DNA from: Ignavibacteria bacterium
GTDB lineage: Bacteria; Bacteroidota; Ignavibacteria; Ignavibacteriales; Melioribacteraceae
Length of the DNA stretch: 10,097 nucleotides
NCBI GenBank assembly: GCA_011049495.1
Contig: DSBF01000309.1
Location: 1 to 10,097, forward strand
Reading direction: 5' to 3'
Positions 1 through 7,891 of this stretch are shown here, one piece after another (the first letter of the stretch is position 1; every line of letters starts with the position of its first letter). Made by a program: the position numbers and the translations under genes. Below the pieces are notes generated by a model. That model worked only from the letters and a program-made list of their open reading frames with translations, was not told the origin of the DNA and searched no databases.

Positions 1-1
1 A

Positions 2-2554
2 AAACTTGAAATAAAAAAACAATTCAACGAGGAGAAACAAAAACTCTTCAGCGATAAATCATTGTTGAAAGATTCTTTCAAGTTTTGTGTTCGTTACAGC
101 TTGCTTGTTGAAGAATATATCAGAAGAATTTTACACAATTACAAAATTGAATTTGCAATTGCTTCTGCCGGAAGTTTCAGCAGAAGGGAACTCTCACCTT
201 ATTCCGATATTGATATTATGTTTATCTGCCGTAGTGTTGAGGGCAACGAAGCAATTATTAATAAATGTGTAACTGATTTATGGGATTGCGGAATTGAAGT
301 CTCTCATACTGTGCGAGACTTCGATGATATTATGAAATTCCTAAACGAAGATTTACATGCATTCACACAGTTTTTTGAGACAAGAATAATTTTAGGTAAT
401 GACGATATTTATATTGATTGGAATAATCTTATTACCTCTATTTTAACTAAAAATGATAAGATTAATTTAATCAAAGAATTTTTTGCCGATACTAAACTTC
501 GTCATTCAAAATACGGGGATTCATCAAAAGTTCTTGAACCGAACATAAAATTTACAGCCGGGGGTTTGCGTGATCTTCAAGCAGCAGAATGGATGTATTC
601 ATTCAAAAATGATTTGATACTATCTAACCAAAATGAAACTACACAGACAGAAGCCTTTATCGAATCGTTAAAACAAACGAAAAGTATTAACAGTAAAATT
701 GCAAACCGCTTATTAAACAGTTATAAATTTATTCTTTCCGTAAGAAATCATCTTCATATTATTTCACCTAATAAATCAGATAGATTGGAATTTTCATCAC
801 AAGAAAAAATAGCAAACTTACTTGAGTACCCGCCGGATGCATGGCATAATTTTATGAAAGATTATTTTATGAGTTCCAGCATCTTAAAACTTTTCTCTAG
901 AACAATGATGAAAAAATTTGACGAGGAAATTTCTAATCCTATCTCCGATTATCTCTCAATAAAAATAGACGATGATTTTATAATGAAAGGCAACAGGCTT
1001 TCGCTTGCCGATCCGAATTCCGAAGTTGATCTTTCGAAAGTATTGAGAGTTTTTTATTACCGTGCGGTTAGAGATGCTGTATTTGATGAAAATCTTCGTT
1101 CAAAAATAATTGAACTTGCCCTGCAGACCGATGAGGAAATTAAACCGGAAAATACAAGCTCAACATTTTTTAGAGAGCTGCTGCGCCTTCCCAAGAATGT
1201 CGGTAAAACCATAAGCACAATGAATGAACTCGGTGTGTTGACAGCTTTTCTCTCCGAATTAAGAGATTTAGTAGGCTTCTTTCAACCCGGTGTTTATCAT
1301 TGTTATACTGCAGACGAACATACCATTATCGCACTTACTAATTTGGAAAAGTTGAAAGATGATGATTCTAGACTAAATAAAATATTCTATGATATTGAAC
1401 GGCGAGATCTTTTGTATCTCGGTGTACTTTTCCATGATATTGCAAAACCGATCAGTGTTTCCGGGCATGAAATTATTGGCGCCGAGATTGCTTCTTCAAT
1501 AATGGAACGACTCGGATACGAACAGGAAGAAATAAACTTAGTTAGATTTCTTGTACGTCATCATTTAACAATGGAACAAGTTGCTTTCAGAAGAAATATA
1601 AACGACCCGATAACACTCGATCAATTTGCGGCAAATGTACCTTCCGTTGAAGCTTTGGAAATGCTTTACTTATTAACTTATGCCGATCTCTCGGCTGTTA
1701 GTCCTGTTGTTTGGACTCAATGGAAAAGCGATTTACTTTTTGAACTTTACCGCAAAACAAAAATCATGTTGGAAGAACGCATTTCCGGTGAGCAATTAAT
1801 TTATGCAGATACTTTGGAAACTATAAACGGTAAAGTGAAAGAAGCAGATGAATCATTGCGCCAGCACTTAGAGGCTTTTGATGACCTGACTTACTTGCAG
1901 CAATTTTCCGATGAAGAAATTAATGCACACGCAGAAGAAATTGCAAACGGTGAAGATACATCTGTTTTTTTCAAAGAAGAAGAAACATATACAAGTATAA
2001 CAGTAATTACCGAAGATAATGAATCCGTTCTTGCTCGTCTATGCGGAGCGCTGTCAATTAACGATCTAAATATTAACGACGCACGAATCTTTACACGTAA
2101 AGACGGACTGATAATCGATAATTTTAACGTGACCGATTTTAGAACTAACAATAAAATAGAACCGGAACGTTATGAGAAAATCAAAGATGATATTATCGCT
2201 TCGATTAATAACCAGTTATCCATTAACAAAGAATTCAAAAGAGTAAAATCAAAATGGTGGCGGATAGAGGATAAATTATTCAGCCGAAAAGGAACCGTTA
2301 AAGTTCTCTTTGAAAAACATCAGAGGTATACAATAATTGATATCTTCTCTCCGGATAGACTTGGACTGCTTTATCAAATTACAAGAAAACTGTCTGAACT
2401 CGGGTTGAGTATTTACTTTGCAAAAATTTCTACAAAAGGGGATGATGTTGTTGACTCATTTTATGTACTCACGCAAACCGGGAAAAAAATCTCTCCCAAT
2501 AATTTTGAATTAATTAAAAAAGAATTAACAGATACTATTGAACAAATGCTTTAG
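2..2554 (+). CDS. glnD: PII uridylyltransferase / uridylyl-removing enzyme GlnD (5' partial)
   Basis: GlnD is the cytoplasmic nitrogen sensor that attaches UMP to, and removes it from, PII signalling proteins according to glutamine level. Domains are in the expected order. A nucleotidyltransferase core has Gly-Ser at 170-175 and the Asp-Ile-Asp metal pair at 206-214 (ELSPYSDIDI context). A helical linker follows. Next is an HD phosphohydrolase domain with YTADEH near 1305-1322, His-Asp at 1433-1438, GHE near 1464-1471 and His-His at 1559-1564. Two C-terminal ACT domains begin near 1990 and 2325; these bind glutamine in the family. The frame is open to the left edge with no ATG, so the true start lies outside; the TTG at 62 is only the first permitted start codon inside. 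About 850 residues are present, so only a short N-terminus is missing. The classical GG of the core motif is GS here, which the superfamily signature allows, so activity is expected. murI follows within 20 bases. The identification is firm. Confidence 0.93.
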   Translation, partial: KLEIKKQFNEEKQKLFSDKSLLKDSFKFCVRYSLLVEEYIRRILHNYKIEFAIASAGSFSRRELSPYSDIDIMFICRSVEGNEAIINKCVTDLWDCGIEVSHTVRDFDDIMKFLNEDLHAFTQFFETRIILGNDDIYIDWNNLITSILTKNDKINLIKEFFADTKLRHSKYGDSSKVLEPNIKFTAGGLRDLQAAEWMYSFKNDLILSNQNETTQTEAFIESLKQTKSINSKIANRLLNSYKFILSVRNHLHIISPNKSDRLEFSSQEKIANLLEYPPDAWHNFMKDYFMSSSILKLFSRTMMKKFDEEISNPISDYLSIKIDDDFIMKGNRLSLADPNSEVDLSKVLRVFYYRAVRDAVFDENLRSKIIELALQTDEEIKPENTSSTFFRELLRLPKNVGKTISTMNELGVLTAFLSELRDLVGFFQPGVYHCYTADEHTIIALTNLEKLKDDDSRLNKIFYDIERRDLLYLGVLFHDIAKPISVSGHEIIGAEIASSIMERLGYEQEEINLVRFLVRHHLTMEQVAFRRNINDPITLDQFAANVPSVEALEMLYLLTYADLSAVSPVVWTQWKSDLLFELYRKTKIMLEERISGEQLIYADTLETINGKVKEADESLRQHLEAFDDLTYLQQFSDEEINAHAEEIANGEDTSVFFKEEETYTSITVITEDNESVLARLCGALSINDLNINDARIFTRKDGLIIDNFNVTDFRTNNKIEPERYEKIKDDIIASINNQLSINKEFKRVKSKWWRIEDKLFSRKGTVKVLFEKHQRYTIIDIFSPDRLGLLYQITRKLSELGLSIYFAKISTKGDDVVDSFYVLTQTGKKISPNNFELIKKELTDTIEQML

Positions 2555-2571
2555 GTAATGAATTGAATTTT

Positions 2572-3384
2572 ATGAATAGAACAAACCCGGTTGGCATTTT
2601 TGATTCCGGTATAGGCGGATTAACTGTTGTAAAAGAACTTGAACAAATCTTACCGAACGAAAATCTTATTTATTTTGGAGATACTGCAAGAGTACCATAC
2701 GGGAGTAAATCAAACGAAACCGTCATAGAATATTCGAAACAAGATGCAAAGTTTTTACTGAATAAAAATGTTAAAATGATAATTGTTGCATGCAACACCG
2801 CATCATCTGTTTCTCTGAATGTATTACGAAAAAGTTTTGATGTCCCGATTGTAGGAATGATTGAACCGGGCGTTAAAGCAGCAATAGAAAAAACTAAGAA
2901 TGGGAGAATCGGAGTTATAGGAACACATGCAACTATTAACAACAAAGCATATTCAAAAGAGTTGCATAAGCAGAATAAAAAATTACAAGTTTATGAAAAA
3001 GCATGTCCGTTATTTGTCCCATTAGCCGAAGAAGGAATGACAGATCATCCCGCAACAAAACTTATTGCCGAAGAGTATCTAGCCGAATTGAAAAAGAAAA
3101 AAGTCGATACATTAATTTTAGGTTGTACGCACTACCCAATATTATCAAAAGTTATTCAAGAAGTGATGGGGAATGACGTAACTCTAATTGATTCAGGAAA
3201 AGCTGCTTCTTCGATTGTAGAGAATTATTTGCACGGAAGAGGTTTAAGAAACGAATCGCATCAAATTGGTAAAAGAGAATATTATGTCAGTGATCTTCCT
3301 CAAAAATTTAAAACTATCGCCAATACTTTTTTAGGCAGACCAATAAAAGATATCCGGAAAATTGATTTGGAAGAACTTTTCTGA
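2572..3384 (+). CDS. murI: glutamate racemase MurI
   Basis: Converts L-glutamate to D-glutamate for peptidoglycan precursors, using two cysteines and no cofactor. With the ATG at 2572 the protein is 270 residues, normal for the family. The signature blocks are all present: GIFDSGIGGLT with Asp11 and Ser12, YFGDTARVPYG at 34-44, VACNTAS with the first catalytic Cys74, and LGCTHYP with the second catalytic Cys185. I preferred this ATG because the family normally starts just before GIFDSG. An in-frame TTG at 2563 would add three residues and sits at a better distance from a weak AGG at 2553-2555, so the start is uncertain by three codons. The gap to glnD is 8 or 17 bases, so the two are probably co-transcribed; no functional link beyond glutamate metabolism is evident. 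Nothing is missing or broken. Confidence 0.93.
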   Translation: MNRTNPVGIFDSGIGGLTVVKELEQILPNENLIYFGDTARVPYGSKSNETVIEYSKQDAKFLLNKNVKMIIVACNTASSVSLNVLRKSFDVPIVGMIEPGVKAAIEKTKNGRIGVIGTHATINNKAYSKELHKQNKKLQVYEKACPLFVPLAEEGMTDHPATKLIAEEYLAELKKKKVDTLILGCTHYPILSKVIQEVMGNDVTLIDSGKAASSIVENYLHGRGLRNESHQIGKREYYVSDLPQKFKTIANTFLGRPIKDIRKIDLEELF

Positions 3385-3396
3385 AATCGTAATATC

Positions 3397-3433
3397 TAAA
3401 TTCTAAATCCGCTAACCAAAGGATTAGAATTTA
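3397..3433. terminator. hairpin between convergent murI and NUDIX gene
   Basis: Inverted repeat in the short gap between converging genes: TAAATTCTAAATCC at 3397-3410 pairs with GGATTAGAATTTA at 3421-3433, giving 13 base pairs with one bulged A and a 10-base loop. The right arm runs into the stop codon of the NUDIX gene (3431-3433). The position suits a bidirectional terminator, but neither side has a convincing T-run, so it may equally be an mRNA 3'-end protecting hairpin. Confidence 0.45.
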
Positions 3434-3964
3434 GGATTTATTCAAGTACATCATAACACTACTAATTGATTTTGCATCAACTAATTCACCGCTGTTAATT
3501 TTGTTTTTTACTTCATCGATAGTTAATTCAATTATCTGCATACCTTCTTCACCTTCTTCACGTGCGTGATTACCTGGAGTTAAATTCTCGGCGAGATAGA
3601 TATGAAGTATTTCATTACAAAAACCGGGTGTTGTATAGATATGTCCGAGTTTAGCAATCTTACCGGCGGTGTATCCCGTTTCTTCAGTTAACTCTCGTGT
3701 AGCACAAGTTAGAGGATCTTCACCGGGATCGAGTTTACCGGCAGGCAATTCTAAAACCCACTCTTGAAACGGATAACGGAATTGCCGAACAAAAATTATT
3801 TTACCTTTATCTGTAATTGGCAAGACAACTGCTCCGCCGGGATGAAGCACAACTTCTCTTCTTCCGTTATTGCCGGATGAATCGTATTCTATTTCATCTA
3901 ATTTTATATCAAAGACTTTTCCTTTAAAAAGGATTTCACTCTTTTTTATTTTAAAGTTGTTCAT
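3431..3964 (-). CDS. NUDIX hydrolase, ADP-ribose pyrophosphatase (NudF) type
   Basis: Predicted cytoplasmic hydrolase of nucleoside diphosphates linked to another moiety, most like ADP-ribose pyrophosphatases that yield AMP and ribose 5-phosphate. The 177-residue protein carries a complete Nudix box: Gly76, Glu82, Arg90-Glu91, the metal-binding Glu94-Glu95, and Gly97. Upstream, FVRQFRYPF and ELPAGKLDPGE are the usual phrases of the ADP-ribose/sugar nucleotide subgroup. Downstream, TTPGFCNEILHIYLAE matches that subgroup's second substrate loop. Exact substrate cannot be read from sequence. It is the last gene of a four-gene minus-strand operon, 20 bases after the lipocalin gene. An AGGA ahead of the ATG on the minus strand supports the chosen start. 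The annotation as a Nudix enzyme is secure; the NudF-type assignment is inference. Confidence 0.88.
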   Translation of the reverse strand: MNNFKIKKSEILFKGKVFDIKLDEIEYDSSGNNGRREVVLHPGGAVVLPITDKGKIIFVRQFRYPFQEWVLELPAGKLDPGEDPLTCATRELTEETGYTAGKIAKLGHIYTTPGFCNEILHIYLAENLTPGNHAREEGEEGMQIIELTIDEVKNKINSGELVDAKSISSVMMYLNKS

Positions 3965-3984
3965 TTATGTTTTCCTATGATAGA

Positions 3985-4521
3985 CTAATTATAACAAGAT
4001 TGATCAGCATAAATTATTTTCGACGTATCAAATCCTTTTTGTTCGGCGGTTGTTAATAAACTATCAATTATATCCCGGTCAAGCTGTGGAGTTCTTGCAA
4101 GTATCCACAAATACTTTCTGCTTGGTGAACCTACAAGAACGTGTTGATAATCTTCATCGAGTTCAAGTATCCAATAATCACCTTTGAAAGGCCAGAAGAA
4201 CTGCACTTTTAATTTTGAGTTACCGCTTCCTTCAACAACGAATGCTTTTCCTTTTGCTTGATCAAGTTTTCCGTCTGCACTTTTTTTATTACAGCTATTT
4301 ATTACTCGAATTGTTTCGCTGTCAATAAGAGAATATTCTGCAGTTGTACAAAAACAACCTTCTTCAAATCTGTTGGGAAGAAGGGCAATCTCGTACCACT
4401 TACCGAGATATCTTTGAATATCAACAGATTCAACAGTCTCAAGCGGAGGATAATTACCGCCACAGCTAAAAAGAAAAATACCTGCCGAAAGGATCGACAG
4501 GTATTTTATAATTCTTTTCAT
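3985..4521 (-). CDS. blc: Blc-type bacterial lipocalin, membrane lipoprotein
   Basis: Small beta-barrel protein of the bacterial lipocalin family, which binds hydrophobic ligands such as lysophospholipids and is tied in the family to envelope stress and membrane repair. The 178-residue product has a lipoprotein signal peptide (Lys2-Arg3, hydrophobic stretch, lipobox LFSC with Cys20), so it should be anchored in a membrane, most likely the outer one. The mature part shows the lipocalin GxW motif GKWYEIA at 40-46, then TAEYSL, and a C-terminal segment (GSPSRKYLWILARTP) close to Escherichia coli Blc. Cys56, Cys58, Cys77 and Cys176 could form disulfides, a feature absent from E. coli Blc but reminiscent of apolipoprotein D; that is inference. 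It starts 11 bases after the DUF1232 gene with GAGA before the ATG, and lies 20 bases ahead of the NUDIX gene in the same operon. Confidence 0.88.
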   Translation of the reverse strand: MKRIIKYLSILSAGIFLFSCGGNYPPLETVESVDIQRYLGKWYEIALLPNRFEEGCFCTTAEYSLIDSETIRVINSCNKKSADGKLDQAKGKAFVVEGSGNSKLKVQFFWPFKGDYWILELDEDYQHVLVGSPSRKYLWILARTPQLDRDIIDSLLTTAEQKGFDTSKIIYADQSCYN

Positions 4522-4532
4522 ATTAATTTCTC

Positions 4533-4913
4533 TTAATTATAGTAAGGAATAAGTTCACTGCCCATGTACTTCAGCACAGCGGTGATTACACCTAAATCAT
4601 CCAGGTAACCGATAAGCGGCGCAATGTCCGGGATAGCATCAATAGGTGAAATAAAATAAATTAATGCACCCACTACAATAGATTTTCTGTACCATGCGAC
4701 GGAAGGATCAATCATATAATTGAATAAGGCTTTAATATCTTTGGCAAAAGAAATTTTTCTTCCGATCCGCTCAACTTTTTCCCAGAGTCTTTCTTCAACA
4801 TATTCTTTTCCGTTATCAACTTTTACTTTGCTGTCAAATTGTTCGTTAAATTCACTTCTAATTTCTTCGTCCGATAAGTTATCGAGATCGAACATATCAT
4901 CTTTTTCATTCAT
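4533..4913 (-). CDS. DUF1232 (YkvA-like) small membrane protein
   Basis: A 126-residue protein whose C-terminal half carries the DUF1232/YkvA signature, SPIDAIPDIAPLIGYLDDLGV at about 89-109, preceded by the hydrophobic segment SIVVGALIYFI. The function of this family is not established; members are generally predicted to associate with the membrane. The N-terminal 50 residues are highly charged and acidic, with no motif I recognise. The start is only 2 bases beyond the stop of the upstream peptidase gene, and its GGAG ribosome binding site (4922-4925) lies inside the last codons of that gene. This strongly suggests co-transcription and coupled translation. Confidence is high for the domain, none for a biochemical role. 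Confidence 0.82.
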   Translation of the reverse strand: MNEKDDMFDLDNLSDEEIRSEFNEQFDSKVKVDNGKEYVEERLWEKVERIGRKISFAKDIKALFNYMIDPSVAWYRKSIVVGALIYFISPIDAIPDIAPLIGYLDDLGVITAVLKYMGSELIPYYN

Positions 4914-4915
4914 AT

Positions 4916-6955
4916 TTATTTCTCCGTTTTATAGTTTTCAAACCAATCGTAAAGTGTATTCCACCATAACCGGGCATTACGAGGTTTCGCAACAAAGTGA
5001 GTTTCATCAGGAAAATATAAAAATTTACTTTCTACTTCCAAACGTTGTAAAGTTGTAAAGAATTCAAATGCTTGAGTTTCGGGTACCCGGAAATCATTAG
5101 CACCGTGAACAACCAAAGTCGGAGTCTTAAAATTTTCAGCATACATGTGCGGTGACCATTTTTGATAAAGTGCACGATTTTGCCAAGGCGTACCACCGAA
5201 TTCCCATTCAGGGAACCAAAGCTCTTCTGTCGATCCCCACATACTTTCCAAATTATAAACTCCGGCGTGACAAACAAGTGCATTAAAACGATCTGTATGA
5301 CCAGCAATCCAAGAAATCATATAACCGCCGTATGAAGCACCAGCAGCAAATGTATTTTTAGAATCAACGAAATCAAAATTATCAACTGCATAATCGTATG
5401 CATTCATTAAATCGATATAAACCTTTCCACCCCAGTCTTGCGAAATTTCATCGGTGAATTTTTGTCCGTATCCGGTACTACCACGAGGATTAGGAGCAAC
5501 AACAACATAACCGGGGGATGCAAACATTTGCATATTCCATCTAAAGTGAAAATCATCCGACCAATTACCTTGCGGACCACCGTGAACTAAGAATATCATC
5601 GGATATTTTTTATTCGGATCAAAGAACGGCGGCTTAATCAATATTGATTGAACTTGAGCGCCTTCCGCACCTTCACTCCAAAATGTTCCCATCTCACCAA
5701 ATTCTATGCTTGAAAGAACTTCTTTATTTACATAAGTAATTTGTTTAAAGTTGCTACCGTCAGTATCAATTGAAAATATTTCATGCGGTAAATTATTTCT
5801 TTGTTGTTTGAAAAATAACTTTGAACCACTGGATGACAAAGTAATATTGGAATTGCTATGCGGTTCATATATAAGTTTTAATTCTTTCGCTTCAATATCG
5901 ATTTGATAAATAGAGTTATAAACTTTATTCGCAGAATCAAAGTAAATTGATTTTGAATCATCTGCCCAAACTATTTTACCTACCGATAAATCAATATGTT
6001 CGCTAATATCATTTAACTTCCCGGATTCACGATCATATAGTACCAAAGTTTGTTTATCGGCTTCAAATCCGGGGCGTGCCATCGAACGAAATGCAATATA
6101 TTTACCGTCGGGTGAATATACAGGTTGATTATCGTTTCCTTCACTTACCGAAATCTTTTTAATTTCGGGAGCTTTTCCTTGCTGCAAATTTTCTAATGAT
6201 AAAATAAATATATCGTTGTTTGTATTAATAGCTTGATTACCTGTTGCGTTCATAACAAATGCAGCTTCCTTGCCATCGGGAGAAATTGCATAATCTTGAC
6301 TGCTTCCCAAAGCTATTGTCGGTATATCGGTATGTAAACCTAAAGTTAAATCGAAGTATTCATTTTTTTGTAAATCCATTAAAAATAAATGGGAGCGTTT
6401 CGGTCCGCGCCAATCATTCCAATGACGGAATAAAAGTTCATCGAATATTTCAGCTTCGTAACCTCTGTTAGCTCGTTCTTCATCTTTTTGTTTATTGCAG
6501 TCTTGTGTTTCACACTCAGTCCATACCGAAGAGGTAAAAAGAAATTTAGAACCATCGTTTGCCCAAACAATTCCGCTTGCACCGGTATATATATCGGTTA
6601 ATTGTTTTTCATCACTGCCGTTAATATCTGCAATCCATAATTGACCTCCGCGTTGAAACGATAATCTGCCATCAGGGGAAAATTTTGGGGTGGATTCATT
6701 AACATCCAAGTTTTTAAATGGACGTAAATTATTTCCATCGGCGTCAATTAAATAAATATCTGTATTGCCTTTATTAGTTTCAAAACTGTAATTAGTTTGA
6801 TCGAATGCAATGGTTTTACCATCAGGTGAAATATCGAATGAACCGATTCTCTTCATTGCCCATAAATCATCGATAGTAATCGGGTGTTTATCTTGTGCTG
6901 ATAATTGCAGAAAAGAAAAAATCGATATAAAAATAATTAGAAATAGTTTTTGCAT
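4916..6955 (-). CDS. secreted S9 family (prolyl oligopeptidase) serine peptidase
   Basis: Exported serine peptidase of family S9, resembling dipeptidyl peptidase or acylaminoacyl peptidase types that trim peptides outside the cytoplasm. The 679-residue protein begins with a signal peptide (Lys3, hydrophobic core, likely cleavage near Ser-Ala20). It continues with a beta-propeller containing PD40/TolB-like SPDG motifs at about 43, 93, 225 and 281, and ends with an alpha/beta hydrolase domain from about 430. There LVHGGPQG forms the oxyanion region, GASYGGY holds the nucleophile Ser541, and Asp621 (GANDFRVP) and His653 (DETHF) complete the triad. I chose the ATG at 6955 because it is directly followed by the signal peptide and preceded by a GAGG ribosome binding site; a longer frame reaches a GTG at 7030 but puts 25 unlikely residues before the signal peptide. 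First gene of the four-gene minus-strand operon. Confidence 0.9.
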   Translation of the reverse strand: MQKLFLIIFISIFSFLQLSAQDKHPITIDDLWAMKRIGSFDISPDGKTIAFDQTNYSFETNKGNTDIYLIDADGNNLRPFKNLDVNESTPKFSPDGRLSFQRGGQLWIADINGSDEKQLTDIYTGASGIVWANDGSKFLFTSSVWTECETQDCNKQKDEERANRGYEAEIFDELLFRHWNDWRGPKRSHLFLMDLQKNEYFDLTLGLHTDIPTIALGSSQDYAISPDGKEAAFVMNATGNQAINTNNDIFILSLENLQQGKAPEIKKISVSEGNDNQPVYSPDGKYIAFRSMARPGFEADKQTLVLYDRESGKLNDISEHIDLSVGKIVWADDSKSIYFDSANKVYNSIYQIDIEAKELKLIYEPHSNSNITLSSSGSKLFFKQQRNNLPHEIFSIDTDGSNFKQITYVNKEVLSSIEFGEMGTFWSEGAEGAQVQSILIKPPFFDPNKKYPMIFLVHGGPQGNWSDDFHFRWNMQMFASPGYVVVAPNPRGSTGYGQKFTDEISQDWGGKVYIDLMNAYDYAVDNFDFVDSKNTFAAGASYGGYMISWIAGHTDRFNALVCHAGVYNLESMWGSTEELWFPEWEFGGTPWQNRALYQKWSPHMYAENFKTPTLVVHGANDFRVPETQAFEFFTTLQRLEVESKFLYFPDETHFVAKPRNARLWWNTLYDWFENYKTEK

Positions 6956-7097
6956 TATGACCTCGTAAATTTCGGTTAGTTTTATTTTTAAAGATAGGAG
7001 AAGAGGGTAATAATTACAAACACATTGCACTAAACAATACTCTTGCTTTTCGATAGGGGTTGAAAGTTCCGATTAGCTGGTGAGTAATTTTTTGCTT

Positions 7098-7123
7098 GAT
7101 AATATGTATCCATTAGGATACAT
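7098..7123 (+). promoter_or_regulatory. perfect 8+4+8 palindrome, likely toxin-antitoxin operator, with adjacent -10-like box
   Basis: ATGTATCC at 7104-7111 and GGATACAT at 7116-7123 form a perfect inverted repeat around ATTA. It ends six bases before the first codon of the toxin reading frame and is immediately preceded by GATAAT (7098-7103), one base from a sigma-70 -10 box; no convincing -35 was found. Such palindromes over the promoter are the usual binding site of the antitoxin, here the intact helix-turn-helix protein starting at 7428. The palindrome is seen directly; its role is inferred. Confidence 0.6.
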
Positions 7124-7129
7124 TTGAGC

Positions 7130-7435
7130 ATGTATTTAATTCAACGAACAGATCAATTTGATAAATAGTTAAAAAAATTACGGGACTTACGCGGAAAAGC
7201 AAAAATACTTGCAAAACTTAAGGCAGTTGAACTAGGTAATCTGGGGGATTATAAATCAATTCATTCAAAATTGTATGAGTTTAGAATAAATTACGGTCCC
7301 GGTTACCGCATATATTTTACTCTTCTTGAGCAACGGTTGATCCTATTATTAATTGGAGGAATTAAATCATCGCAAAAACAAGATATCAGTAAAGCTTTGT
7401 CAATTCTTAAAAGATTGGAGAAGGATAATGAGTAA
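7130..7435 (+). pseudogene. RelE/HigB-like toxin (HI1419 type, Gp49-like), inactivated by in-frame TAG
   Basis: Reading from the ATG at 7130 gives a 101-codon frame that is a recognisable toxin of the HI1419 family, a RelE-superfamily branch of mRNA-cutting ribosome-dependent toxins encoded before their antitoxin. Codon 13 (7166-7168) is TAG where the family has a conserved tryptophan (FDxW), consistent with a single TGG to TAG change. After it the frame stays open with family landmarks: LRDLRGKAKI, ELGNLGDY, INYGPGYRIYF and the GGIKSSQKQDI tail. The usual GGDK is GGIK, and the glycine-valine before ELRI is replaced, so further decay is likely. No usable internal start would rescue the fold. 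The last bases (ATGAGTAA) overlap the antitoxin start at 7428, preserving the ancestral toxin-antitoxin coupling. A sequencing error at the TAG is possible but would not explain the other changes. Confidence 0.8.
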
Positions 7436-7721
7436 AAAGCTAACAAAATTTGATGTTGCCGATTATTTAGATAATGAAAGTGTTATCGCAGAATATTTAA
7501 CAGCGATTTTAGAAACAGGTGATACATCTCTTCTAATTAGTTCAATTGGCGATATTGCAAAAGCAAAAGGTATGGGACAAATTGCGGTAAAATCAGGATT
7601 AGGAAGAGAAAGTCTATACAAGGCACTTAAATCAGATTCACAACCGCGTTTTGAGACAATACTAAAAGTGCTTGATTCATTAGATATTAAAATCAAGTTT
7701 GAAGAAAAGTATGTTACTTAA
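7428..7721 (+). CDS. antitoxin of the HI1420 / HigA-like family (helix-turn-helix)
   Basis: A 97-residue DNA-binding antitoxin of the HI1420-type addiction module family, which in intact pairs neutralises the upstream toxin and represses its own promoter. The N-terminal part has the family's FDVADYLDNESVIAEYL phrase at 8-24. A helix-turn-helix follows at about 50-70 (MGQIAVKSGLGRESLYKAL), then SQPRFETILKVLDSL, typical of the family C-terminus. The start ATG at 7428 has an excellent purine-rich ribosome binding site (GGAGAAGG at 7418-7425) and overlaps the end of the toxin frame by eight bases. An upstream TTG at 7353 would add residues read from the toxin in another frame and is rejected. The toxin partner is broken, so this is now an orphan antitoxin; it may persist as a repressor, as protection against related toxins, or simply not yet be lost. 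Confidence 0.85.
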   Translation: MSKKLTKFDVADYLDNESVIAEYLTAILETGDTSLLISSIGDIAKAKGMGQIAVKSGLGRESLYKALKSDSQPRFETILKVLDSLDIKIKFEEKYVT

Positions 7722-7839
7722 ATTTTCTTTGAAAATTTACTTCGGGTATTGGTTTGAATTCGAGAATTATTTTCTCCAATCAAACTTAAAAATTTGAGTT
7801 TTCTCAAAAATTTTCTTAATAAAAGCATGTTTCACAAGT

Positions 7840-7891
7840 TTGCTAAACCCCCCTTTATTTGATAATTTTCACCTTCTTATAAATAAACTTA
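7840..7891 (+). repeat. left copy of 52-base leuS upstream direct repeat
   Basis: Matches 9643-9694 without gaps at 50 of 52 positions, differing only at 7870 (C for T) and 7879 (A for T). The repeat includes six consecutive C, a TTTGATAATTTT stretch and ends at the A of what would be the leuS start codon. Similarity stops sharply at the left, where TTTGC replaces CTTGC. The two copies lie 1,803 bases apart and bracket the AbiE genes. Confidence 0.9.

Noticed and set aside
6956..7030. Extension of the S9 peptidase to a GTG at 7030
   Set aside because: It would place 25 residues before a clean signal peptide, while the ATG at 6955 has its own GAGG ribosome binding site.
6956..7097. Promoter for the minus-strand operon, and any extra small gene in this gap
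   Set aside because: TTGTTT and TAATTA-like boxes occur on the minus strand but with poor spacing, and no open frame with a ribosome binding site was seen.
7353..7427. Extension of the antitoxin to a TTG at 7353
   Set aside because: This stretch is the toxin gene in another frame; the ATG at 7428 has a strong ribosome binding site and matches the family start.
7719..7815. AT-rich hairpins after the antitoxin (TAAATTTTC/GAAAATTTA at 7719-7739, TTTGAG/CTCAAA at 7793-7808) as terminators
   Set aside because: Stems are nearly all A-T and T-runs are short or absent, so chance in AT-rich DNA is likely.
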